Part shown: positions 1 through 10,100 of the stretch, in pieces
Layout: every line of letters begins with the position of its first letter
Position numbering within the stretch: the first letter of the stretch is position 1
Assembly (NCBI GenBank): GCA_964402115.1
Contig: CAYOBW010000264.1
Location: 1 to 10,246, forward strand
Length of the DNA: 10,246 nucleotides
DNA from: CAYOBW01 sp964402115
GTDB taxonomy: Bacteria; Verrucomicrobiota; Kiritimatiellia; UBA8416; CAYOBW01
Direction of reading: 5' to 3'
Notes under the pieces: model-generated
Told to the model about the DNA's origin: nothing
The model's input: the letters and a program-made list of their open reading frames with translations, nothing else
The model's database searches: none
Made by a program: the position numbers and the translations under genes

Positions 1-507
1 AACAACGGCGCCGGCTTTGCCGCCGGCGCCACCCTGGCGCTGGACACCGCCAGCGGCAGCGCCAGCCACGGCAGCGACATCGCCGCCGCCAACCTGCGCC
101 TGGCCAAACTCGGCGCCCACACGCTGACGCTCTCCGGCGCGAACACCTACGGCGGCGGCACCGCCGTCACGGAGGGCGCGCTGTGGGTCACCCGCGCGGC
201 GGCGCTGCCCGGCTACGGCACGGCCGGCCAGGTGACGGTCGCAAGCGGGGCCACGCTGGTCGTCAGCTACGGCGGCGCCGGCGAGTGGGCGGGCGGGGAT
301 CTCGACGCGCTCCTGGCCAACAACGGCGCCGGTTTCGCCGCCGGCGCGGCGCTGGCGCTGGATACCGCCAACGGCAGCGCCAGCTACGGCAGCATCGCCG
401 CCGCCAGCCTGGGCCTGACCAAGAGCGGCGCGAACACGCTGACCCTCACCGGCGCGAACACCTACGGCGGCGGCACGCGCGTCAGCGCCGGCACGCTGGC
501 CCTCGGC
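1..507 (+). repeat. In-frame tandem duplication in the first gene (period 318 bp)
   Basis: A module beginning aacaacggcgccgg at base 1 starts again at 319. One whole 318-bp copy (106 codons) is visible, followed by the first part of a second copy to about 507. The two copies are closely similar at the DNA level. They differ by one codon: the first has an extra Asp (GSDIAAA against GSIAAA), so the repeat motifs at 100 and 415 are 315 bp apart while the module starts are 318 bp apart. More copies may lie upstream of the window. Confidence 0.85.
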
Positions 508-1047
508 GCCGGCAGCTCGCTCGCCGCGACTCCCTCGATCACCGTGGCCGACGGCGCCGTGCTCGACACCACCGCCAGCGGCGGCCTCACCCTCGGCGCC
601 ACCCAGACGCTGACCGCCGGACGCACGGCGGGGGCGGCCACCGACATCAACGGCAACCTCGCCTGCGACGGCACACTCAATGTGGCCGGCACGGGTGTCG
701 GCGGCACGCTCACCGTCAACGGCGACCTGAACCTGACCGGCAGCAGCCTCGTGTTCGACCTCGGGACCGCCGCGGACAAGATCGTGGTGCAGGGCGAACT
801 GAACGTCGGCGTGGAGCTGCTGGGGTTCTCCGACTTCACCTTCGGCCCCCTGCCCGGCTTCAGCCCGACATCCACGTACGTGCTGATCGACGCGGCGACC
901 CTCGCCCCGGGCTGCGCACTCGATCCCGCCGACCTGCACGGCACGATCGACGGCCTGCGTTACTCGCTCACGCTCGTCCCCGCGACCGCCCAGCTCGTGC
1001 TGGTGTCGGAGGACGTGGGACAGGGCTCGCTTTTCAGAATGCGGTGA
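1..1047 (+). CDS. Autotransporter-associated beta-strand repeat protein, C-terminal part (5' end outside window)
   Basis: The frame is open from base 1 to the TGA at 1045-1047, giving 348 visible residues and the natural C-terminus. It holds two 31-residue beta-strand repeats, at 100-192 (LAKLGAHTLTLSGANTYGGG) and 415-507 (LTKSGANTLTLTGANTYGGG). Each follows a module with the NNGAGFAAG...LALDTA signature. Between them lies a GYGTAGQVTVASGATL...GGAGEWAGGDLDALL segment, familiar from large verrucomicrobial repeat proteins. After the second repeat come short beta-rich stretches (SITVADGAVLDTTASGG, TLTVNGDLNLTGSSLVFDLG) and a terminal domain with a YVLIDA core, ending LVSEDVGQGSLFRMR. No PEP-CTERM motif, transmembrane helix or autotransporter barrel is visible at the end. 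A GTG at 232 is an internal codon, not the start, since the homologous frame continues upstream. Probable role: exported beta-solenoid surface or extracellular protein; substrate and partner unknown. Family assignment is confident, function is not. Confidence 0.93.
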   Translation, partial: NNGAGFAAGATLALDTASGSASHGSDIAAANLRLAKLGAHTLTLSGANTYGGGTAVTEGALWVTRAAALPGYGTAGQVTVASGATLVVSYGGAGEWAGGDLDALLANNGAGFAAGAALALDTANGSASYGSIAAASLGLTKSGANTLTLTGANTYGGGTRVSAGTLALGAGSSLAATPSITVADGAVLDTTASGGLTLGATQTLTAGRTAGAATDINGNLACDGTLNVAGTGVGGTLTVNGDLNLTGSSLVFDLGTAADKIVVQGELNVGVELLGFSDFTFGPLPGFSPTSTYVLIDAATLAPGCALDPADLHGTIDGLRYSLTLVPATAQLVLVSEDVGQGSLFRMR

Positions 1048-1064
1048 AGGTGTCTGGCACCGAC

Positions 1065-1069
1065 AGGAG
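1065..1069 (+). promoter_or_regulatory. Shine-Dalgarno site of the second gene
   Basis: AGGAG lies 9 bases before the ATG at 1079, inside the 31-base gap after the first gene's stop codon. This supports the 1079 start over the in-frame ATG at 1100, which would remove the basic n-region of the signal peptide. No promoter or terminator is visible in the gap, so co-transcription from the upstream gene is likely. Confidence 0.8.
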
Positions 1070-1078
1070 TGCGAAATT

Positions 1079-1165
1079 ATGAATACGAAGCGGAAGCAAA
1101 TGAGATTCGCCGGCCTGGCTTTGCTCGCCATATGGGCTGGCTTGCTGCCCAGAGGGGTCGAGGGC
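1079..1165 (+). other. Signal peptide coding region
   Basis: Residues 1-29 have a basic n-region (MNTKRKQMR), a hydrophobic core (FAGLALLAIWAGLL) and a short polar c-region (PRGVEG). Cleavage is most likely after Gly29 (V-E-G) or Ala30. This indicates Sec-dependent export. The exact site is an inference from the -3/-1 rule. Confidence 0.85.
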
Positions 1166-4100
1166 GCCAACGGCACGGCGTACTATTTCGATATCAACGG
1201 CGCGACAGCGGGGTTCGGGGCGCCTACCGGCTCATATAATGAAAACGGCGCCTACTGGAGCACGTCCGCTGCCGGCACGGCCGGCACGGCTGCCCTTGCC
1301 GCGAATGCGCAGATGACGTTTGGGGCAGCTAGCGGCGATTTCGCAGGGTCCACGTTCACGATCGCCATGAACAGCGTCGCATGGAACGGGCTGCTCGTCA
1401 ACAGCGGCAGCGCGACCATCACGCTCAGCGGCACGGCCAACGCCTACCTGAACGCGGACCAGACGTGGACCGTGGCGGCAGGCTCGACGCTGAACCAGTC
1501 CCAAAGCTGGAATGCCGGCGGTCTCAACATGAACAACAAGAACGTGACGCTGGCCGGCGGCGGCACCATCAATTTCAATACCGCGATCGGCTACAACGAT
1601 ACGGCCACGGTAACGGAAAATGGGTCGGGCTTGATCGTGAATCTGAGGGCGTCGGCCGTAGGCACTCAGGGCACCGACACCCAAGCCGGCTACACGTTGA
1701 CGGCTGGCACGTTGAATTTCGCGACTGCCGCCGCGGCGAATGCATTCAATCGCATGCAGACCGGCAAGTTGTTCAGCATCAACGGCGGCACGGTAAACAA
1801 CACCAGCGGTTCGGCGCTGACCTTGAACCTTTACCAGGGCACCTACAGCATCGGCGGCAACTTCATTTTCACCGGCGGCAGCAGCCTGAACCTCGGCACG
1901 GCAGCGGTGGCCCTCGGCACGGCCGTGCGCCAGGTCACCGTCAGCGCGAACACGCTCACGCTCGGCGGTATCGTCTCCGGCACCGGAGGCGGAATCAGGA
2001 AGCAGGGAGGTGGGACGCTGACTGTGACGGGCGCCAATACGTACACGGGCGGGACGACCGTGAACGACGGCGTTCTCGTCGTTGGCAACGGGACGGCCGG
2101 CAGCCTGACGGGCGCGATCGCGGTCAACGCGCCCGGCAAGCTGGTGTTCAACCGCAGCAGCGGCACCTTCAACAACACGCTTTCGGGCAACGGCAGCATC
2201 GAGAACTGGCTATACCAGCTTAGCTACAGCGGCACGACGAGCGGCTTCAGTGGGACGTTCACGGCGCTACCCGCCAGTCGGATTCACTTCACGGTCAATG
2301 CCGGCAGTGCCAATTCCTCGTGGGACGTCAACGGCATGGTCACCATTGCCCAGGGCCTCACGCTGACCATGGGGGAGTTGGCCGGATCCGTCGACGGCCA
2401 AGTTTCGCGTGGCGGCACGGCTGGTGCAAGTCCGGTGCTCGTTGTCGGCGGATTGGGCACCAGTAGCACGTATGCCGGCCGCATTGCCTCGGAGTTTGCG
2501 GTGAGGAAGGTGGGCGTCGGCACGCTGACCCTCTCCGGCGCCAATGCGTACACCGGTGGTACGACGATCGGCGACAACTCGGCCAATGTCGGCACGGTGG
2601 TGATCACCAGCGACACGGCCCTGGGTTCGGGCAATGTGCAGGTTGTCAGCAACGCCGGCAGCGGCAACCTGGCCACGCTGGCGCTTTCCAGCCCCACCGG
2701 CATCACGGTCGCCAACACCTTCTCCACCAGCGGCGAGGGGCAAGGCGCCAATGGCATCATCCTCAACCAGCAGGGCGCCAACACCATCAGCGGCGCTATC
2801 ACGCTGACGAGCGGCGGCGGCAGTATACGAATCCATTCCGACGGCGGATCGCTGCTGCTTTCCGGCCCGATTGCGCCGAATGCCACGGGGCGCGTCCTCC
2901 TTCTCGGCGGAAGCGCTGTCGGCGAAATCAGCGGCGCAATCGCCAATGGAAGCGGCGCGAATACCCTGGCCGGGGTGCAGAAGTCCGGGACGGGAACCTG
3001 GACGCTGTCCGGCAACAACACGTACAGCGGAACGACCACGATCCAAGACGGCATGCTGCGGATCGGCGCGGGCGGGACGAGCGGGACGCTGGGCGTGAAT
3101 GGCGTCGTCAACAACGCGGCGCTGGTGTTCGACCGGAGCGACAACGTCAGCGTTGCCAATAACGTTTCCGGCACGGGCAGCGTGACCAAGGAGGGCAGCG
3201 GCACCCTGACCCTCTCCGGCGTGAACAGCTACGGCGGCGGCACCACCCTCAACGCCGGCGCACTGGCCCTCGGCAGCAGCGGTGCGCTGGGCAGCAGCGG
3301 GACGATCGCCTTCGCGGGCGGCGTCCTGCAGTTCAGCGCGGCCAACACCACCGACTACTCCGCCCGCTTCAGCACCGCGGCGGGGCAGGCGTATAACCTC
3401 GACACGGACGGCCAGGACGTCACGCTGGCCACCGGCCTGGCGAGCACCGGCGGCAGCCTGACCAAGCTCGGCTCCGGCACGCTGACGCTCGCCGGCGCCA
3501 ACACGTACGATGGCGCCACGACCGTAGCGGCCGGCCGGTTGACCCTCGCAGGCAGCGCTACGTCGGCCATCACGGTCAACGGCGGCGCGCTGGGCGGCGA
3601 GGGCAGCACGACGGGTAGCCTGAGTATGAACAACGGCACCGTCCTGGCGATCGATCCCACGACCGAAGCCGCCCTGACGGCGAACGGGGTGACCTTCGCC
3701 GGCACGGTGAACGTGAGCCTCGACGCGCCGGCAGCGGTCAGCACGTTCACGGTCGTCGACTACGGTGCGGGCACAGTGACGGGCATCGGAAACCTCACGG
3801 CCACCGGGTACCGGGCGCCCACCTTCTCGGACGACGTCCTCAACCACCGCGTGCGCCTGGCGTTCGCCAGCGAGGCGCGGACCTGGGATGGCACGCTGGC
3901 CGCGGACTGGGACAGCGGCGTCTCGCTGGCATGGCAGGAAGGCGACCAGAAGTTCTACAACGGCGATCCGGTGAGGTTCGACGATACGGCCGCCGGCAGC
4001 ACGACCGTCACGCTAACCGGCACGCTCCTGCCGGCCTCGGTCACCTTCGCCAACGAGCTGAAGCCCTACGACCTGGCGGGCGCGGGCGCGATCGGCGGCG

Positions 4101-7100
4101 CCGCGACACTGACCAAGAGCGCCGCGGGCACGCTGACGATTCCGACGGCCCAGGCATACACCGGCGGCACGACGCTCACCGGCGGCCGCCTCCGCGTCGG
4201 TCACGACGGCGCGCTCGGCGACGGCACGCTGACCCTCGGCGGCGGCGCGCTCTCCAGCGACGGCGCCACGGCCCGCGTGCTGGCGGTGCCGGTGACGCTC
4301 AATGGCGACTTCACGCTGGGCGATGCCACGGACAACGGGGCCCTGACCCTGGCGGGGCCGCTCACGCTCGAAGCCAACGTCGCGGTGAATGTCCCCACGG
4401 ACAGCGGCGGGGTCCACACGTTCGCGGGCGGCCTGGACGATGGCGCAGGGGCTTTCTGGCTCACGAAGTCCGGCGCGGGCACGTTGCTCCTCAGCGGCGC
4501 CAGCACCCGCGACGGCGGCACCGCCGTCGCGGCCAGCTCCGGCATCCTGGAAGCGCGGGTCAACACCACCGGGAGCGCGGTTGGCGTCGGGCCCCTGTCG
4601 GTCGGGGCCGGCTCCACGCTGCTGCTGAACAACACCGCCACATCGGGCGCAGTCTCCATCGGGAACAGCGTCACAGGCACGGGCACGCTGCGCTTGAACT
4701 TCGCCGCCGGGACGACAGCCCGGAACACCACCATGAGCGGCACGGCCGGCTTCGACGGCACCATCCGGCTCTCCAGCGCCGGCGTCACGGGCGACAAGTG
4801 GAACGTCAACAGCCTGGGCACGATCAACGCCGGCCTCATCGTCGACAGCGGCTGCCAGATCTTCGTCAACGCGGGACCCACCACGTTCGGCGGCGGCATC
4901 ACGATCAGCGGCACCGGCAACAGCGAGAACCGCGGCGCCATCCGGATCAACGGCGCAACGACGGTTCTCAACGGCGCCATCACGCTCGCGGGCGACACGA
5001 CCATCGGCGGCGAGACCGCCGCCGCGGTTATCGGCGGCGACATCACGGGCACGGCGACCACCGGCAACACGATCACCCTGACCCAGGGCACCGCCAATTC
5101 CACCGCCGGTTGCACCCTGGGCGGCGCGATCAGCGACGGAACGGGCGGCGGCAAGGTGGCGCTGCTGCAAACCAGGGGCACGCTGACGCTCTCCGGCGCC
5201 AGCACCTACTCCGGCAGCACCACCATCAACGCCGGCACGCTGGCCCTCAGCGGCGGGGACAACCGGCTACCGACCGGGACGGCGGTAGGGTTCACGGCCG
5301 GGGCCACGCTGGCTATCGGCAGCGGCAGCCAGACGGTTGCCGGCATGAGCTTCAACAACACGGCCAACGCAGCCTATGTCATCGCCGGGGCGGGGGGCTC
5401 GCTCGCGGTGAACGGCGCGGCCGATTTCATCGTCTGCCCCAAGGCGCAAGGCATCTGGACCACGCTGGACATGTCGGGGCTGGACACGTTCGCCTACAAT
5501 GCCCCGGGCAACATCTTCCGCGTCGGCGCCGATACGCCCGACTACCGCACCGCCTGGGCGACCGCGACCATGGCCGGGACGAATACCATTGTCGCGAGCC
5601 TCCTGGGAGTGGGCGATACCGGGTTTGGCGGCAGCGACACCGACTGGAACACGATGCACCTCGGCCAGGTCAATACCATCCACGCGGACACGCTGTCCCT
5701 CGGCAGCCGCTCCCAGAACGCCCTGCTGGACTTCCGTTCCGGACTGACGGCCCCCGGCCTGACCCTGCGCGGCAAGGACGGAACCAGTCCCGTGGCCAGC
5801 ATCTTGATCGGTCACGTGGCTGACGTCAATACGTTGCGTACCTTCACCCATACCGTCGACGTCTCAGCCGGCCACTTCGACGGCCTCGCCAACACCATCG
5901 CCATCGGCCGGGCGGACACGGTCGGACAGTCCAGCCGCGTGGGTATCGACAACGGGCTGCTGAAGATGGGGGCGGGCACACTGGTGGCCAATACCATCAC
6001 CCTCGGCGTCATCGCCGGGGCCGGCTCGATCGGCGGCACCTACGCCGGCAACGGCACCCTGACCCTGGACAACGTCGGCAGCGTGGTCAGGGCCACGACG
6101 CTCAACTTCGCCGAGAACACGATCACGGCCTCCGGCGCCTTCACCAAGACGGTCACGGGCACGCTCAACCTCAACGCGGGGAGCACGCTCTACGCCGGGA
6201 CGATCCAGAGAGGGCTGCAAACCGGCACGGCGGGTACCGTGACTGGCACTGTCAACTGGAACGACGGCACGATCCACAACCTCGACGCGGCCACGGATCT
6301 GACCGTCGGCAGCGGCCTGACCCTGACGCTGGCGGCCACGGGAATGCATGCGTTCGACATCGCCACCGGCCGCGACGCCACCGTCAATGCCCTCGTGGCG
6401 GGTGCGGGCCTCCTGACCAAGCGGGGCGACGGCACGCTGACGCTCAACGGCGCGGACACGTACGGCGGCGGAACAACCCTCGAAGCCGGCACGCTGGTGC
6501 TGGGCAGCAGCGGGGCCGTGGGCAGCAGCGGCACGCTCAGTTTCGGCGGCGGCACGCTGCGGTTCAGCGCGGCCAACGCCACCGACTACTCCGACCGGTT
6601 CAGCACCGCGGCGGGCCAGGTTTACGCGTTCGACACGGCCAACCAGGACGTCACGCTGGGCACGGCGCTGACCAGCAGCGGCGGCAGCCTGACAAAGCTC
6701 GGCGCCGGCACGCTGACCCTCCCCGGCGCCAACACCTACGACGGCGCCACGACCGTCGCGGCCGGCCGGCTGACCCTCGCGGGCAGCGCCGCGTCGGCCA
6801 TCACGGTCAACGGCGGCGCGTTGGGCGGCGAGGGCAGCACGACGGGCAGCCTGAGCATGAACGATGGCGCCATGCTGGCGATCGATCCCACGACCGAGGC
6901 CGCCCTGACGGCGAACGGGGTAACCTTCTCCGGGGCGGTGAACGTGAGCCTCGACGCCCCGTCAGTGGTCAGCCCGTTCACGGTCGTCGACTACGGGTCG
7001 GGCACGGCGACGGGCGTCGAGAACCTCACGGCGACCGGGTACCGGGCGCCCACCTTCTCGGACGACGTCCTCAACCACCGCGTGCGCCTGGCGTTCGCCA

Positions 7101-10100
7101 GCGAGGCGCGGACCTGGGATGGCACGCTGGCCGCGGACTGGGACAGCGGCGTCTCGCTGGCATGGCAGGAAGGCGACCAGAAGTTCTACAACGGCGATCC
7201 GGTGAGGTTCGACGATACGGCCGCCGGCAGCACGACCGTCACGCTAACCGGCACGCTCCTGCCGGCCTCGGTCACCTTCGCCAACGAGCTGAAGCCCTAC
7301 GACCTGGCGGGCGCGGGCGCGATCGGCGGCGCCGCGACACTGACCAAGAGCGCCGCGGGCACGCTGACGATTCCGACGGCCCAGGCATACACCGGCGGCA
7401 CGACGCTCACCGGCGGCCGCCTCCGCGTCGGTCACGACGGCGCGCTCGGCGACGGCACGCTGACCCTCGGCGGCGGCGCGCTCTCCAGCGACGGCGCCAC
7501 GGCCCGCGTGCTGGCGGTGCCGGTGACGCTCAATGGCGACTTCACGCTGGGCGATGCCACGGACAACGGGGCCCTGACCCTGGCGGGGCCGATCGCCGTC
7601 GCCGCGGACGTCACGGTGAACGTACCGACGGACAGCGGCGGGGTCCACACGTTCGCGGGCAGCCTGGACGATGGCGCAGGGGCTTTCTGGCTCACGAAGT
7701 CCGGCGCGGGCACGCTGCTTCTCGGCGGCGCCAGCACCCGCGACGGCGGCACCGCGATCGCGGCCAGCTCCGGCACCCTGGAAGCGACGGTCAACACCAC
7801 CGGCAGCGCGGTTGGTGTCGGGCCCCTGTCGGTCGGGGCGGGTTCCACGTTGCTGCTGAACAACACCGCCACGGCCGGCGTGGTCACCATTGGCAATGCC
7901 GTCACCGGCACTGGAACCTTGCGCGTGAACTTCGCCGCCGGGACGACAGCCCGGAATACCTACATGACTGGCATGGCTGGCTTCGACGGCACCATCCGGC
8001 TCTCCAACGCCGGGGCCACGGGCGACAAGTGGAACATCAGCAGCCTGGGCGTGGTCAACGCCGGGCTGATCGTCGACAGCGGCAGCCAGATCTACGTCAA
8101 CGCGGGAACAACCACGTTCGGCGGCGGCCTCACGATCAGCGGCGCCGGCAACACCGAGAACAGGGGCGCCATCCGCATCGGCGGCCCGACAACCGTCCTC
8201 GACAGCGCCATCACGCTCGCGGGCGATACGACCATCGGCGGTGAGAACGTCGGCGCCACCATAGCGGGCAGCATTTCGGGCACGGCGACCACGGGCAACA
8301 CCCAGACCCTGACCCAGGGCACCACCGGTTCCAACGTCGGTTGCATCCTGAACAGCGCGATCGGCGACGGAACCGGCGGCGGCAACGTGGCGCTGCTGCA
8401 AACCAAGGGCACGCTGACCCTCTCCGGCGCCAGCAGCTACACGGGCGGCACGACGGTCAACGCCGGCACGGTCAACGTCTCCGGCAACCAGAGCGCCGCC
8501 ACGGGCGGCTGGACCATCGGCAAGGGCAATGCCACCGCCGGCATCGTCAACTTCCAGGCAGGCTCCACCGTCGCGGCAGCCGCGGGCAAGACGATCCAGG
8601 TCGGCAGTATCCCGGGCGACGCCGCCCCAGGCACGACAGCCCAGGCACTTAATGTGACCGGCAGCGTGGCCAACGACGGTCGCCTGGCCATCGGGCGCGC
8701 CGCCACCGTGGCCCTCAACAGCGGGGCGTCGTGGATCCAGAACGGCGACCTGACCCTCGACGGGATCGTGGCCAACAACGCCGCCCTGACCGTCAACGTC
8801 GGTGGCCTCTTCACCTATGCCGGCGCCAATTCGATCAAGGTCAACCCGGCGGCTGGCAACACGGGCAGCGCGACGCTGACCATCTCCGGGACGTTCGTCA
8901 CCGGGCAGGGTTTCGAGCGTACGGCGGTCCCGACCACGGGCGCGGGGACGGTGACCCTCGCTGGCGGCGTGCTGCAGCTTTCCGGCGACGTGGCTGACCT
9001 GACCGTCAACTCGACGCTCATGCCCTTCACCTTCTCCCTGGGCACAGGGGGCGGAACCATCGATACCGACGGTCATTCGGCCACCCTCAGCGGCGTGATC
9101 AGCGGCACGACGACGCTGACCAAGTCCGGCGCCGGCGTGCTGACCCTCTCGGGCGTGAACACCTGCAGCGGTCTGACGACGATCAACGGCGGAAACCTGG
9201 TCCTGGGCCACGCCACGGATACGTTAGACGGCGCGATCACGGTCAACGGCGGCACGCTCGATGTGGACAATCCGGACACCGTCGGCGCCGTCACCCTGAC
9301 CGCCGGTTTGATCTTCGGCGACAGCGTCCTGACCGCTACCAGCTATGCCGTCCAAAGCGGCACCATCAGCGCAGCCCTCGCCGGCGCCGGCGCGCTGACG
9401 AAGACGACCGCCGGTACCGTGACCCTCTCCGGCGACAACTCGTTCGCCGGCGGCACGACCGTCGGCAACACCACGGCCGATGCCGGCACGCTGGTGATCA
9501 CCAGTGGCACGGCCCTGGGCACGGGCAACGTGGCACTCCGCAGCAATGCTGGCGAAGGAAACCTGGCCACAGTGGCGCTTTCCAGCCCCACCGGCATCAC
9601 GGTCGCCAACAACTTCTTGACCAGCGGCGAGGGGCAAGGCGGCAATGGGATCGTCCGCAACCTGCAGGGCGATAACACCATCAGCGGCGCCTTCACGCTG
9701 AGGAGCGGCGGCGGCAGCACGAGAATCCATTCCGACGGCGGATCGCTGACGCTTTCCGGCCCGATTGCGCCAAATGCCGCGGGCCGGTACCTCAATCTGG
9801 GCGGAAGCGCTGTCGGCGAAATCAGCGGCACGATCGCCGATGGAGGCGGTGCGAACACCCTGTCCGGGGTGCAGAAGTACGGGGCGGGGACCTGGACGCT
9901 GTCCGGCAACAACACCTACGGCGCCACGACAGCGGTCTTCGGCGGCCGGCTCGTACTCGGCCACGCCGCGGACACCCTTGCCGGCGCGGTCACCGTCAAC
10001 GGCGGCACGCTGGACGTGGACAACCCCGACACCGTCGGCACGGTCACGCTGACCGCCGGCGCGATTGAGGGCGACAGCCCGTTGACCGGCACCAGCTACA

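Larger units (their letters stand above)
3182..5245 (+). repeat. Module B, first copy (about 2.06 kb)
   Basis: Aligns with 6413-8476 at a constant offset of 3231 bp (1077 codons) with no net insertion or deletion. It contains beta-strand repeats at 3182, 3458, 4109, 4460 and 5162. Between them are a FTVVDYGAG...VLNHRVRLAF segment, the TWDG module, a GHDGALGDGTLTLGGGALSS segment and a long block with LDDGAGAFWLTKSGAGTL, NNTATSGAVSIGNSVTGTG and TLAGDTTIGGE. Both copies keep these elements in the same order. Confidence 0.92.
6413..8476 (+). repeat. Module B', second copy
   Basis: In-frame copy of 3182-5245 shifted by 3231 bp, with repeats at 6413, 6689, 7340, 7691 and 8393. Outside the identical tract the copies differ by scattered substitutions. 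Examples are Cys to Ser in the DSGCQIF / DSGSQIY pair (codons at 4855 and 8086) and SAGVTGDKWNVNSLG against NAGATGDKWNISSLG. Confidence 0.92.

Noticed and set aside
232..1047. GTG at 232 as the start of the first gene
   Set aside because: The same frame is open back to base 1 and encodes the same family modules (repeat at 100-192), so the gene starts upstream of the window. There is also no signal peptide after 232.
1051..1065. Possible hairpin TGTC...GACA in the gap between the genes as a terminator
   Set aside because: The stem is only four base pairs with no T-run, and it overlaps the ribosome site; it cannot be supported as a terminator.
3931..5823. 630-codon + strand open frame, with a near-copy at 7162-8244
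   Set aside because: It is the shifted frame of the giant gene. The Arg/His/Gln-rich product is typical of an out-of-frame reading of GGC/ACG-rich codons, and its apparent conservation follows from the module B duplication.
6422..6430. RGD tripeptide in TKRGDGTLTL as an integrin-type adhesion motif
   Set aside because: It falls in the variable positions of a standard LTKxGxGTLTLSG repeat and occurs once; a chance match is the simplest reading.
7244..9211. 655-codon open frame on the minus strand, and other long minus-strand frames (2267-3847, 4013-5170)
   Set aside because: Antisense to a continuous, recognisable protein family. The translations are R/A/G/V-rich with no motifs, and stop codons are rare in such GC-rich repeats on every frame.
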